Below are positions 5,648-13,455 of a stretch of DNA of 13,913 nucleotides, piece after piece (positions within the stretch are counted from its first letter, which is position 1; every line of letters begins with the position of its first letter). The position numbers and the translations under genes are program-made. The notes below the pieces were generated by a model. That model saw only the letters and a list, made by a program, of their open reading frames with translations. It was not told where the DNA came from and made no database searches. The DNA comes from DASSFG01 sp035547915 (GTDB taxonomy: Bacteria; Planctomycetota; Planctomycetia; Pirellulales; JAICIG01), in the NCBI GenBank assembly GCA_035547915.1, contig DASZTS010000099.1, forward strand, positions 1-13,913, given 5' to 3'.

Positions 5648-8473
5648 CTACGGCCGATCACCTTCCCTCGGATGACCTTCGGGTTCGCGCCGCCTACTGA
5701 TTCCCGCGGCCGCTTCGCGCGCTAAAACGTCGGCCAACTGTTGACCAGCGGTGTGCCGTGGCTCCTGATCCAGTAGCGCCCGGACTTCTTGCCGCGACTC
5801 TCGCAATAATCCCTGCCGGTACAGCAGGACGGCGAATTCGTATCGCCAATCGACTTTCAGCGGCTCTTTTACCAACGCGGCCCGATAAGCGGCAATCGCC
5901 TCGTTGGGTTGCTCCAGAGCTTCGTGGATGAGGGCCTTGGTTCGCCAATCGTCCGCAGTTAGCGGCTCAGGCTGATTGTCCAATGCCGTGATGGCCTTCT
6001 GTAAGAACGGCAGTCGCTCCGGCGCGTCGGCCACGTCGGGGTAGAGATACTCGGCGGCCACCAGCAGCAGCCGAGGCCGCTCCGGCAGCACTTGGTCAAG
6101 CAGCGCCGTCGCGTCGAGCCGTGCGGTGCTTTCGTCGAGGATCGATACCATAAACGAGTCCGACAATTCCAGCGACCGGCGCCAATTTTCACAGGCTTTT
6201 CGGGTCTGGCCGTCGGCCAGGTTTTGGATCCCGCATAGGTACCAAAGCTCGGAGTTCATAGGGGCCAAAAAGGTCGCCCGTTCCATGTATTCGCTGGGGG
6301 TATCGGCCTTTCGCAAGTGGCTGGCATAAACTGCGAGCCGCGCATTGGGGCGCGGCAAGAGCGGACACAAATCGCGCGCCCGCACGACATGCCGCAGCGC
6401 GGCCGCCAAGTGGTCATCCGGCGCCAGATGGCGCCGTCCCGATTCGGCCGCCGTGCCGTCACTTCCAATCGCAGCAGGGACCTCCGGCTGGTTCCCCGGC
6501 GTTTCTCGCCGGGTTTCCTTCAGCAGCTCACGCTTATAGATGGCGATATAGACTTCGGCCAGCATGGATTGCAGCTCGGCGTCTTGTGGATTCAAGGTGG
6601 CCGCCGCCTCGAGATGCGGGATCTCATCGACACGCTTCACCGTGGGCCCGGCTGCCAGCCGCGCGGCGTCCGCCAAGTGGCGATCAATGGAGACGGCTCG
6701 AAAGCCGTGGGCCACACAAAAGAACCCGAGCAACAGCACGGTTGTCGCCCCGAACAGCGGTGCAATTCCCCCCCAGGAAAGAATTTCTTCCCGCCGTACG
6801 TCACTCGCCCGTCGCGGCACAGAGCACGGGGCTATGTGACTTGGCTCGCCGTGTTGCGGCGGTGCAAGTTCGTTGCCCTGCACGTTGCGTTGATTCCGCC
6901 GATGTCGCCGGCCGGATGTTGCTCCCGATGGTGGGACCGTGACTGACGCCTCCTGCTCCCCCAGGGTGCATAAATTCGCACAGAGCACCGTTGCCAATAC
7001 GGCGATGGCGGGAAGGTAGAGGCCAAACTCCACAAAGCTATGGATCACGATCGCCGTGAATGCGAAGAGCGCACCCAAGGTCAGTGCACCGAGCGCTTGC
7101 CGCGAATGGTCGCGAATGGCACAGTAACCGAAGCGAAAGATGAAGCCGATGGCGACCAGCCGCAATATCAGCCGGCAGAGTCCTCCTTCGATCAAGTCCT
7201 CCAGGTAGTCGTTATGGGCGTGGATGTAGGCCTTGCCCACATTAGCGGCGGTATGGAGGTATAACGGTTCCACATACTGAAAGGTGCCGTAACCCGTGCC
7301 CCAGATCGGGAACTGCGCGAACAGGGGCCAGGCGTGCGTCAATACATACGCGCGACCGTCCCGGAGTGCCTCTCCGGTCCAGAGCGTCGAGAAACGCGAC
7401 TCTACTCGGTCGACGCCGAACCAAATCAACAGAGACAGCGCCGCCGCAACACTCAACAGAACGGCGCCCACCCGCCAGGTGTTCTGTCGGCGCGAAAGGC
7501 TCAAGAGCAGCGACACCGTCGCCGCGCCTAGCAGGGCGACGAAGCCGCCGCGTGAAAGCGAAAACACGACCCCGCTGAACATCAAGGCCAAGGCACCGGC
7601 TATCCATAAGGACATCGGATCGCTGAACAGGTTGCTTGCCGCCTGCAGCGGGCTACCGACATCACCGTCTTCCTTGCCAGGCCCTTCGTCTGAGCGACGG
7701 TTACGTAGGAGCAGCAGTCCAACTGCCAAGCCAATGCAGATATTGATGTAGAAGGCAAAATGGTTGCGGTTCACGAACGGACCGAAAACCTGCCCCTCCG
7801 TCGGAATGCTCCAGTAAACCGTCCCGGACTTTCTAGTGCTGAAAAACTGCACCAACCCAAACAAGGATAAGAGGGCGCCGTTTACCAATAGGACGATGCT
7901 CAGTCGCCGCAGCGCCGCGGGTGACGCGATCTGATTGCGAACGACCGCAAACAGCAAAAAGACGGCCAAGATCCTGACCAGCGCCTTGCGCGTGGCGTCT
8001 GGATAAAGACTAATGGTGGCACCGAGCGGTGTTGCCGGCGAACCGAGCTCAACATCCGCGGGGGTGCCGCGCGATCCAGCCGCCAGCATTTCCCGTTGCG
8101 CGGGCAACAGCCGGTCATACATCGCCTCCGTGGCGGGAGAAAGCCGCGCGAGCACGGCTTTGGGCAGCGGCATCAACTGCCAGGCACCGCCCACGAATAC
8201 CAGCGCGAGCGTGAGTGCCACCGGACATTTCCGCCAGGAAAATCGCCAGCACACCACCATTCGCGCGGCCCACAAAGCGAGCAGCACGGCCAGCCCGGCG
8301 TAGAGGAAGAATTCATATTCTGCCCCTTCCCCACCCAACGCCCAAGGCGACAGGCAGACCATGAGAAGCAGCACGGTCTCCATGGCGGGAGCCAGCACGG
8401 CACCGTCGAAGAATTGCCGAGGTCCCGCCGCCCTGTCGCCGGCTTGCAATCTTGAGGAATCTGCCTGAGGCAT
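5648..8473 (-). CDS. O-antigen ligase/polymerase-like membrane protein with C-terminal TPRs
   Basis: The 941-residue protein has an N-terminal multi-spanning membrane half (about 30-500) and a soluble C-terminal half. The membrane half has features of the Wzy_C/O-antigen ligase family: FVNRNHFAFYINI (233-245), SLSRGGFVALLGA (305-317), the large loop (about 360-430) ending in YIHAHNDYLEDLIEGG with His418, His420 and Asp422, and VEFGLYLPAIAVL (481-493). Such enzymes polymerise or transfer lipid-linked glycans on the periplasmic face. After an Arg-rich linker (515-565) another membrane segment (about 570-590) leads into helical repeats at about 600-920, where LAAAATLNP-like and NEAIAAYRAALVKEP segments indicate TPRs, presumably for partner binding. 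Fusion to TPRs is common in planctomycete EPS loci. It follows the small secreted-protein gene after 118 bases, with no promoter seen between, so co-transcription from the promoter at 9269-9297 is likely. The ATG at 8473 has only a weak, distant GAGGG; Met31 is an alternative start. Confidence 0.88.
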   Translation of the reverse strand: MPQADSSRLQAGDRAAGPRQFFDGAVLAPAMETVLLLMVCLSPWALGGEGAEYEFFLYAGLAVLLALWAARMVVCWRFSWRKCPVALTLALVFVGGAWQLMPLPKAVLARLSPATEAMYDRLLPAQREMLAAGSRGTPADVELGSPATPLGATISLYPDATRKALVRILAVFLLFAVVRNQIASPAALRRLSIVLLVNGALLSLFGLVQFFSTRKSGTVYWSIPTEGQVFGPFVNRNHFAFYINICIGLAVGLLLLRNRRSDEGPGKEDGDVGSPLQAASNLFSDPMSLWIAGALALMFSGVVFSLSRGGFVALLGAATVSLLLSLSRRQNTWRVGAVLLSVAAALSLLIWFGVDRVESRFSTLWTGEALRDGRAYVLTHAWPLFAQFPIWGTGYGTFQYVEPLYLHTAANVGKAYIHAHNDYLEDLIEGGLCRLILRLVAIGFIFRFGYCAIRDHSRQALGALTLGALFAFTAIVIHSFVEFGLYLPAIAVLATVLCANLCTLGEQEASVTVPPSGATSGRRHRRNQRNVQGNELAPPQHGEPSHIAPCSVPRRASDVRREEILSWGGIAPLFGATTVLLLGFFCVAHGFRAVSIDRHLADAARLAAGPTVKRVDEIPHLEAAATLNPQDAELQSMLAEVYIAIYKRELLKETRRETPGNQPEVPAAIGSDGTAAESGRRHLAPDDHLAAALRHVVRARDLCPLLPRPNARLAVYASHLRKADTPSEYMERATFLAPMNSELWYLCGIQNLADGQTRKACENWRRSLELSDSFMVSILDESTARLDATALLDQVLPERPRLLLVAAEYLYPDVADAPERLPFLQKAITALDNQPEPLTADDWRTKALIHEALEQPNEAIAAYRAALVKEPLKVDWRYEFAVLLYRQGLLRESRQEVRALLDQEPRHTAGQQLADVLAREAAAGISRRREPEGHPREGDRP

Positions 8474-8591
8474 TTCGCTTGCGCATGCCCTCGTGGGACG
8501 GCTGCTACCAGACCGTGGGTGCGCAATACAGCCTAGATAGGCATATCCCAGCCAAGGTCACTGCGTGCCCTGGAGCCCTCGAGGCCGTCGA

Positions 8592-9209
8592 CTAGTTGCC
8601 GGAGGAACCCAACCGCGTCGCCCTATCCTGCCACCTGGATTTGACGGGTTGGAAAGCAGAAGAACGTGCGCTGCCCGTGTTTTGCGGTGCGCCGAAAGTT
8701 GGGTTGCCCAAGAACGGTGCCGGCACAGTAAAGCTGGCTGGCGTGGCGCTACTCGTGCTAGGCGTGGAATTGCCTGCAGTGGTAGAGCTGGGATTCGTCA
8801 GATTGGCAGGGGCTGCATTCACAGTCAACGCCATGGGCGCAACTAGGTTTTGCAACGACGGGGTGGCAAAGTTCGGGTCACCTTGACTTTCTGGTTGTGT
8901 CAACCAGGGCACACGGGGATTCGGGCCAGCAGGTGTCGGATGAGCGCCCGGCTGGGTTGACGACAAAAGTATCCGATTGAACGACGTCTTGCCGTTGGGA
9001 GACATCGGATTCGCCGTGTAATTCCAATCGGAGAGATCCATGATCGAGTCGCCGGAGGCAAGCTCGTCGCCTTCCGCGGTGCTGGTATCCGTCGGATCGC
9101 CGACCGCGGCCTGCGAGGTCGTCCAATCGGGCGAAAGAACCGCCACGGCCAAAGCAGGAACGGTGCACAAAATCAACCCATAGATTCGTTCGCCAATCGT
9201 TGCTCGCAT
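8592..9209 (-). CDS. Small secreted protein of unknown function
   Basis: From the ATG at 9209 the product has 205 residues. It begins with a signal peptide (MRATIGERIYGLILCTVPAL then AVAVLSP). The body is low in complexity: a short acidic part (ELASGDSIMDLSDWNY, about 50-65) followed by a Pro/Ala/Ser/Thr/Asn-rich half, ending with a more basic tail (VKSRWQDRATRLGSSGN). No cysteine occurs after the signal peptide and no domain is recognised. The ATG at 9209 is preferred over an upstream in-frame Met at 9260 because GGTG precedes it at good spacing, the signal peptide starts properly, and the best promoter (9269-9297) would put the transcript start at about 9260. It is the first gene of a leftward unit with the O-antigen ligase-like gene. 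Its position suggests an accessory envelope role, but the sequence does not show which. Confidence 0.65.
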   Translation of the reverse strand: MRATIGERIYGLILCTVPALAVAVLSPDWTTSQAAVGDPTDTSTAEGDELASGDSIMDLSDWNYTANPMSPNGKTSFNRILLSSTQPGAHPTPAGPNPRVPWLTQPESQGDPNFATPSLQNLVAPMALTVNAAPANLTNPSSTTAGNSTPSTSSATPASFTVPAPFLGNPTFGAPQNTGSARSSAFQPVKSRWQDRATRLGSSGN

Positions 9210-9225
9210 GTTTTCACCAGCTTCT

Positions 9226-9249
9226 TCGTTGCACAGGTCGTTGCACAGG
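9226..9249. repeat. 12-base tandem direct repeat in a 5' leader
   Basis: TCGTTGCACAGG occurs twice, head to tail and without mismatch. It lies between the predicted leftward promoter (9269-9297) and the ATG at 9209, that is within the predicted untranslated leader. It could be a protein or RNA regulatory site or a simple slippage duplication. Confidence 0.7.
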
Positions 9250-9268
9250 GAGTCCCGCAATGAAAGGA

Positions 9269-9297
9269 AGGATAAACGAGTGTGAGCGAGCCGTCAA
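9269..9297 (-). promoter_or_regulatory. Sigma70-type promoter candidate for the secreted protein/ligase unit
   Basis: Read leftward, TTGACG (9297-9292) is followed after exactly 17 bases by TATCCT (9274-9269). The -35 matches five of six consensus bases and the -10 four of six. It predicts transcription starting near 9260 with a leader of about 50 bases before the ATG at 9209. Confidence 0.45.
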
Positions 9298-9529
9298 GCA
9301 TTTCGTTGCAAAAGAACTGGAGGAAGAAAAAACATATCGAAGACCGTGCTGCCAGCATCGCGCCGCACCTGCTCTGCGAGGTTGGTTGCCGGTATTTCAT
9401 GACGATGCGAGAAACCCGAACAAATGTGCACTACCCCGAGCTCCTGGCGCCTCGCTGGAAGGGCCAACTATTCAATTTCAACTTTCTCGCTTTTTCGCCA
9501 AGCTCTTTAGCGGCCATCTCACTATTTCG

Positions 9530-9558
9530 TTGACATCGCTGTTCGGCGGGCATAGATT
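9530..9558 (+). promoter_or_regulatory. Sigma70-type promoter candidate for the TIGR03032/repeat-protein operon
   Basis: A perfect TTGACA (9530-9535) is followed after 17 bases by TAGATT (9553-9558), which matches four of six bases of the -10 consensus. It would start transcription near 9565, about 80 bases before the ATG at 9646 and 45 before the GTG at 9610. Confidence 0.55.
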
Positions 9559-9645
9559 GGCACTTCGCATTCGCCACCGCCCGTACAGTCGCTCTATTTT
9601 ACCCGGTCGGTGTTTTCGCCTGTTATCAAGACCAGCGCCACAACC

Positions 9646-10839
9646 ATGCAACCTTTGTCCAACGCTGCGGCTTGCCGAGACATCGCGTCCGGTACTGGCG
9701 ACATCAGACAGACGTTGCCGCTGGATCAAGGTCCGGTCGACCGGCCCAGCTCGTCCGAGGCGTTGCGTGTCGACTGTGCGGCGACCGCCGGCTTCGCTCA
9801 ATGGATGGCCAGCGCCGGTGGCTCGGTGGCTGGCACAACCTACCAAGCAGGCAAGGTCGTTCTGGCTGGCTGGAATGGCTTCCAAGTAACTCTGCTCATG
9901 CGGCACTTCGACAAGCCCATGGGGCTCGCCGTCCATGGCGCGAACCTGGCTCTCGCTTGCCGGCACGAGGTTTTGTTTTTCGCCAACGCGCCGCTGCTGG
10001 CACACGACTATGCCGAGAATCAGCCGGGGCGCTACGACGCCCTGTACCTGCCGCGGAGCGCGTGGTTCACAGGGGACCTCAACCTCCACGACATCGCCTT
10101 CGGTGGCGACGCCTCTGTCGGACAAGATGGCCTCTGGTTGGTAAATACCCGCTTTTCGTGCCTCTCGACCCTCGGCCCGCAGTTTCACTTCTTGCCTGCT
10201 TGGCAACCACCGTTTATCTCGCAACTCGCTCCCGAGGATCGCTGTCATCTCAATGGCCTCGGCATGGAGGCCGGCCGGCCAAAGTACGTGACCGCCTTGG
10301 GCGCCACCGATGAGCCGGGAGGTTGGCGAGCGAACAAGGCCGCAGGCGGAGTCCTGATCGACGTCGGTTCGGGCGCCATTGCGTTGGCCGGTTTGTCGAT
10401 GCCTCATTCTCCGCGCCTCCACGACGGAAAGTGGTGGCTCTTGAACTCGGGCGCCGGCGAATTGTGGACCGTCGATCCTCAACGAGGCGACCACACCGTG
10501 GTCTGTGCCCTACCCGGCTACTTGCGTGGTTTGTGCTTCGTCGGATCCTATGCCTTGGTGGGGATGAGCCAAGTGCGCGAGCGGCATATTTTCGGGAACT
10601 TGCCCGTGCAGCAGCGCCACGACAAGCTGCTCTGCGGCATTGCTCTCATTGACCTACGAACCGGCGTGCTCGCCGGTATGTTGGAGTTCACCGCCGGCTG
10701 CCGCGAGTTGTACGACGTGCAATTCTTGCCCGGCGTACGGCAGGCGATGATTCTCAACTTGCAGAACGAGTCCGTGCGACAAGCAGTCACGGCGCCAGGA
10801 TTTTCTTATTGGTTTCGTCCCAGCTCAGAGGTACACTAA
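9646..10839 (+). CDS. TIGR03032 family protein
   Basis: The 397-residue product (from the ATG at 9646) matches the TIGR03032 family along its length, by recognition of the family's characteristic segments. In order these are KVVLAGWNG, RHFDKPMGLA, DIAFGGD with LWLVNTRFSCLSTL, the ASP/PEDRCHLNGLGMEAGRPKYV block with LGATDEPGGWR, SMPHSPRLHDGKWWLLNSG, LPGYLRGLCFVG, QVRERHIFGNLPVQ and ELYDVQFLPGVRQAMILN. The repeated short beta-rich blocks suggest a propeller-like fold. There is no signal peptide or membrane segment, so the protein is probably cytoplasmic. The family's molecular function is not established. The start is uncertain: a GTG twelve codons upstream (9610) is open, and neither start has a clear ribosome site. 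The stop codon is one base before the ATG of the repeat-protein gene, indicating one operon and probable translational coupling, hence a likely role in making, modifying or exporting that protein. Confidence 0.88.
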   Translation: MQPLSNAAACRDIASGTGDIRQTLPLDQGPVDRPSSSEALRVDCAATAGFAQWMASAGGSVAGTTYQAGKVVLAGWNGFQVTLLMRHFDKPMGLAVHGANLALACRHEVLFFANAPLLAHDYAENQPGRYDALYLPRSAWFTGDLNLHDIAFGGDASVGQDGLWLVNTRFSCLSTLGPQFHFLPAWQPPFISQLAPEDRCHLNGLGMEAGRPKYVTALGATDEPGGWRANKAAGGVLIDVGSGAIALAGLSMPHSPRLHDGKWWLLNSGAGELWTVDPQRGDHTVVCALPGYLRGLCFVGSYALVGMSQVRERHIFGNLPVQQRHDKLLCGIALIDLRTGVLAGMLEFTAGCRELYDVQFLPGVRQAMILNLQNESVRQAVTAPGFSYWFRPSSEVH

Positions 10840-10840
10840 G

Positions 10841-13075
10841 ATGTTTGCTATTGGGCGTTTTTGTCTTGATTTTCGCAGTTCGAATCGTCTCAAAAAGACC
10901 CCGCCCGCGCGTCGGCAAAGGACGCTCTGTCGTGCGGGGCGGCTGGCAAGCACGATCGCCTTCGAGCCACTCGAGGATCGCTCGCTTTTGAGCGTGGCGC
11001 CGACGGGCGTCGAGTTCCAGGTTAATACCCACACCGCTGGCAATCAGTATTTGCCGAAGGTGGCGATGGACGCCGCCGGCGACTACGTGGTGGCTTGGGA
11101 CAGTTATGCCCAGGACGGCAGCGGCTACGGTGTCTATGCACAGCGCTACAACGCCGCGGGCATTGCCGAGGGTGGCGAGTTTCGCGTCAACACCACGACC
11201 GCGCACAATCAATCGTTTCCCACAGTGGCGATGGACTCCGCGGGCGACTTCGTGATCGCGTGGGCGAGCTACGAGCAGGACGGCAGCGGCTATGGGATCT
11301 ACGCGCAGCGCTACAACTCGGCCGGGGTGGCGGAGGGGGGCGAGTTCCGTGTCAACACGACGACGGCCGGTGATGAGAGCTTTCCTACGATCGGAATGGA
11401 TTCGGCAGGCGACTTTGTGATCGCGTGGGACAGCGACCAGGGCGGCAGTACATATGGAATCTATGCCCAACGGTACAATGCGGCGGGCGTGGCCGAGGGG
11501 GGCGAATTCCGCGTCAACACCTACACGGCAAATAATACAACGTTTCCCACCGTGGCAGTGGATTCGGCGGGCGACTTCGTGATTGCTTGGAGCGCCCTGG
11601 GCGAAGACGGTAGCGGCTATGGAATCTACGCGCAGCGGTACAATGCCACCGGCACGGCCCAGGGAAGCGAGTTCCGCGTCAACACCCACACGACGGGCGA
11701 CCAGATTTATCCGACCGTAGGCATGGACAGCGCCGGTGACTTCGTGGTCGGCTGGGAGAGTGATGGCCAGGACGGCAGCGGCTACGGAGTTTATGCCCAG
11801 CGCTACAATGCTGCCGGCACGGCTCAGGGAAGCGAATTTCAGGTCAATACTACCACCGTAGGCGACCAGGAACAGCCGTCGCTGGCCGTCGATTCCACCG
11901 GTGGCTTCTTGATCGCGTGGGAGAGCGCCGACGGTAACGGTCTGGGGGTCTATGCACAGGACTATTCTCCCACAGGAGTTACCCAAGGGAGTCAATTTCA
12001 AGTCAACACCTATATCGTGGGCGATCAAAAGCAACCCTCCGTGGCAATGGACTCGGAGGGAGACGCCGTGATCACCTGGGAAAGTGATGTCCAGGACGGC
12101 AGCGGTTTCGGCATCTATGGGCAGCAATACATGGCGATTCCTACGGCCCTGCCCGATACCTTCGTGCTCAGCCAGAGCACGACGAGTGCCGGGTCAGGGA
12201 CGACGGGCGTGTTGAACAACGACCTGCCATTCAACGGTCAGCCGATGACCGCGGTGCTCGTCTCGGGCCCAGCGTATGGGCGGTTAACTCTCAATTCGGA
12301 TGGCTCGTTCACTTATACCCCCGGACCAGCGTTTAAGGGCATCGACCGCTTCACCTATGAGGTAACGGAAGATGGCCGCACGAGCACGCCCGTCACCGAC
12401 ACCATTCTCTCTTACAATGCCAGCTTGGTCGACAAGCTCTACCACCAGGTATTGCACCGCTCGGCGGAAGATGAGGGGGTGGTTTACTGGACCGCCCTGC
12501 TCAATGCAGGAGCCAGCTTGGACGTCGTGGCTGAGGGAATCTTCAACAGCCCCGAGCGTCTCAATCCTTTGATTACGCAGTACTACGAGAAGTACTTGCT
12601 CCGCGGACCCTCCCCCAGCGACTTGACCTTTTGGGACGGAGTGTGGCAGTCCACCGGGGGACCCACCGCCGTCCAGTTAAGCATTCTCAGTTCGCCGGAG
12701 TTCTTCGACGACGCGGGCGACACCAACGCGGGCTACGTCGCGCTACTCTATCAGAGGGTTTTGGGCCGCCCGGAAGATCCCACTGGAGCCGCCTATTGGA
12801 CCGGGCTGCTCAACTCGGGTCAACTAACCAGGACCCAAGTCGCCGCCGGCTTCGTTACGAGTCCCGAGGAAAACGCGTTGACCGTCGACTTCCTATTCAG
12901 CGAGTACTTCCTGAATGTGGAACCCACGCCGGATCCGACTCCCTACATCAACCAGTTGAATGCTGGCGTACCGTTGACGCAGGTGGAACTGAACATTATC
13001 AACTCGCCAGACTACAGCAACAACCCGCCCGAACCAGCTCCGGGAACGGTCGGCCTCGCTCTGTACCAGCATTGA
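10841..13075 (+). CDS. Planctomycete surface protein: seven ~55-residue repeats, cadherin-like domain, DUF4214 modules
   Basis: The 744-residue protein starts with a basic, Arg-rich N-terminus and then FEPLEDRSLLS (41-51), the planctomycete LEPR-XLL-type N-terminal signature of large secreted proteins. Seven tandem repeats (about 58-430) follow, each built on EFxVNT, a Pro, DSAGDFVIAW, QDGSGYGIYAQRYN and GxAxG. Seven units of this size suggest a seven-bladed beta-propeller. Next is a cadherin-like or Ig-like domain (about 436-522) with GVLNNDLPFNG, DGSFTYTP and GIDRFTYEV. DUF4214-type helical units fill 528-725: DKLYHQVLHRSAEDEGVVYW with NSPERL, then VALLYQRVLGRPEDPTGAAYW with TSPEE, plus two partial units. 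DUF4214 modules occur in S-layer and hemolysin-like extracellular proteins. The ATG has AGAGG nine bases upstream, inside the end of the TIGR03032 gene. A role as adhesin or surface-layer component is inferred from architecture only. Confidence 0.88.
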   Translation: MFAIGRFCLDFRSSNRLKKTPPARRQRTLCRAGRLASTIAFEPLEDRSLLSVAPTGVEFQVNTHTAGNQYLPKVAMDAAGDYVVAWDSYAQDGSGYGVYAQRYNAAGIAEGGEFRVNTTTAHNQSFPTVAMDSAGDFVIAWASYEQDGSGYGIYAQRYNSAGVAEGGEFRVNTTTAGDESFPTIGMDSAGDFVIAWDSDQGGSTYGIYAQRYNAAGVAEGGEFRVNTYTANNTTFPTVAVDSAGDFVIAWSALGEDGSGYGIYAQRYNATGTAQGSEFRVNTHTTGDQIYPTVGMDSAGDFVVGWESDGQDGSGYGVYAQRYNAAGTAQGSEFQVNTTTVGDQEQPSLAVDSTGGFLIAWESADGNGLGVYAQDYSPTGVTQGSQFQVNTYIVGDQKQPSVAMDSEGDAVITWESDVQDGSGFGIYGQQYMAIPTALPDTFVLSQSTTSAGSGTTGVLNNDLPFNGQPMTAVLVSGPAYGRLTLNSDGSFTYTPGPAFKGIDRFTYEVTEDGRTSTPVTDTILSYNASLVDKLYHQVLHRSAEDEGVVYWTALLNAGASLDVVAEGIFNSPERLNPLITQYYEKYLLRGPSPSDLTFWDGVWQSTGGPTAVQLSILSSPEFFDDAGDTNAGYVALLYQRVLGRPEDPTGAAYWTGLLNSGQLTRTQVAAGFVTSPEENALTVDFLFSEYFLNVEPTPDPTPYINQLNAGVPLTQVELNIINSPDYSNNPPEPAPGTVGLALYQH
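11012..12130 (+). repeat. Seven tandem coding repeats of about 165 bases
   Basis: Repeat units begin near 11012, 11177, 11342, 11504, 11669, 11834 and 11993. Units 2 to 5 remain close at DNA level (for instance GGCGACTTCGTGAT near-identical in several), while units 6 and 7 have drifted, with changes in the YAQRYN segment. This suggests growth by duplication within the gene. The same repetition produces a long spurious open frame on the opposite strand. Confidence 0.85.
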
Positions 13076-13178
13076 TAATGTGAGTTCCGAAACGCCAAAT
13101 TCGGTACGTTACTGCGCTGGCCGGTCGGATGAGGGGCACGCCGAGCGGGCCACCGACAGCGATGCTTGATAGGTAAGA

Positions 13179-13216
13179 AAAAGTGGCCTGCGCCGCCAAC
13201 GTGGCGGCGCAGGCCA
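13179..13216 (-). terminator. Strong rho-independent terminator for leftward transcription
   Basis: TGGCCTGCGCCGCCA (13184-13198) and its exact inverse complement (13202-13216) form a perfect 15-bp stem with a 3-base loop. Read leftward, the stem is followed by C and then TTTTT (13179-13183 region). In the rightward direction only AAATTAAG follows, so termination of the surface-protein operon here is less likely but possible. Confidence 0.75.
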
Positions 13217-13218
13217 AA

Positions 13219-13455
13219 TTAAGACCGCTTTTGGTAGGCGGCCGCCCAAGCAATAGCTAAGAGCGGCTGACGAAACCCTGGAAGCTGGAGCGCCGTGGGC
13301 GAAAGATCGGCCGTAACCGTCCCGTATGGTGGCCGACCGCCTCTGGTCGCCTCTTCATTCAAACCGGGGTGACGTCCGCCGGCACAAGCCGTCAACAGTA
13401 TCACGGCTAACGCGTCGCTCCATCCGGTCCCGAATGCCGATGTATCCCCTGCCAC
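13219..13455 (-). CDS. Possible small lipoprotein-like ORF of unknown function
   Basis: A leftward ORF of 78 codons with a GTG start at 13455 ends in TAA at 13221-13219, two bases before the strong terminator hairpin. Near its N-terminus it carries LAVILLTAC, which fits a lipobox, but the preceding segment lacks the usual basic residues. The rest (PPYGTVTADLSPTALQLPGF and a short hydrophobic C-terminus) matches nothing I know. The adjacent terminator is the main reason to list it; composition does not clearly separate it from overlapping ORFs. Confidence 0.3.
   Translation of the reverse strand: MAGDTSAFGTGWSDALAVILLTACAGGRHPGLNEEATRGGRPPYGTVTADLSPTALQLPGFRQPLLAIAWAAAYQKRS

Larger units (their letters stand above)
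9210..9645. other. Divergent promoter region
   Basis: This stretch of 436 bases separates the leftward secreted-protein/ligase unit from the rightward TIGR03032 unit. It holds a leftward promoter candidate (9269-9297), a rightward one (9530-9558) and a 12-base tandem repeat in the leftward leader (9226-9249). About 230 bases between the two promoters show no ORF that I recognise. Confidence 0.5.

Noticed and set aside
6317..6946. A 209-codon rightward ORF within the ligase/TPR gene
   Set aside because: Arg/Gln-rich shadow of the TPR and linker coding sequence, with no domain and no promoter or ribosome site noted.
10787..12127. A 446-codon leftward ORF opposite the repeat-protein gene
   Set aside because: Its translation is itself a repeat in step with the 165-base coding repeats of the sense gene, and it resembles no known protein. 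The sense strand has a ribosome site, operon context, the FEPLEDRSLLS signature and recognisable domains.
11012..12130. Regularly spaced repeats considered as a CRISPR array
   Set aside because: Units are about 165 bases, contiguous, lack spacers and stay in one reading frame, so they are protein repeats.
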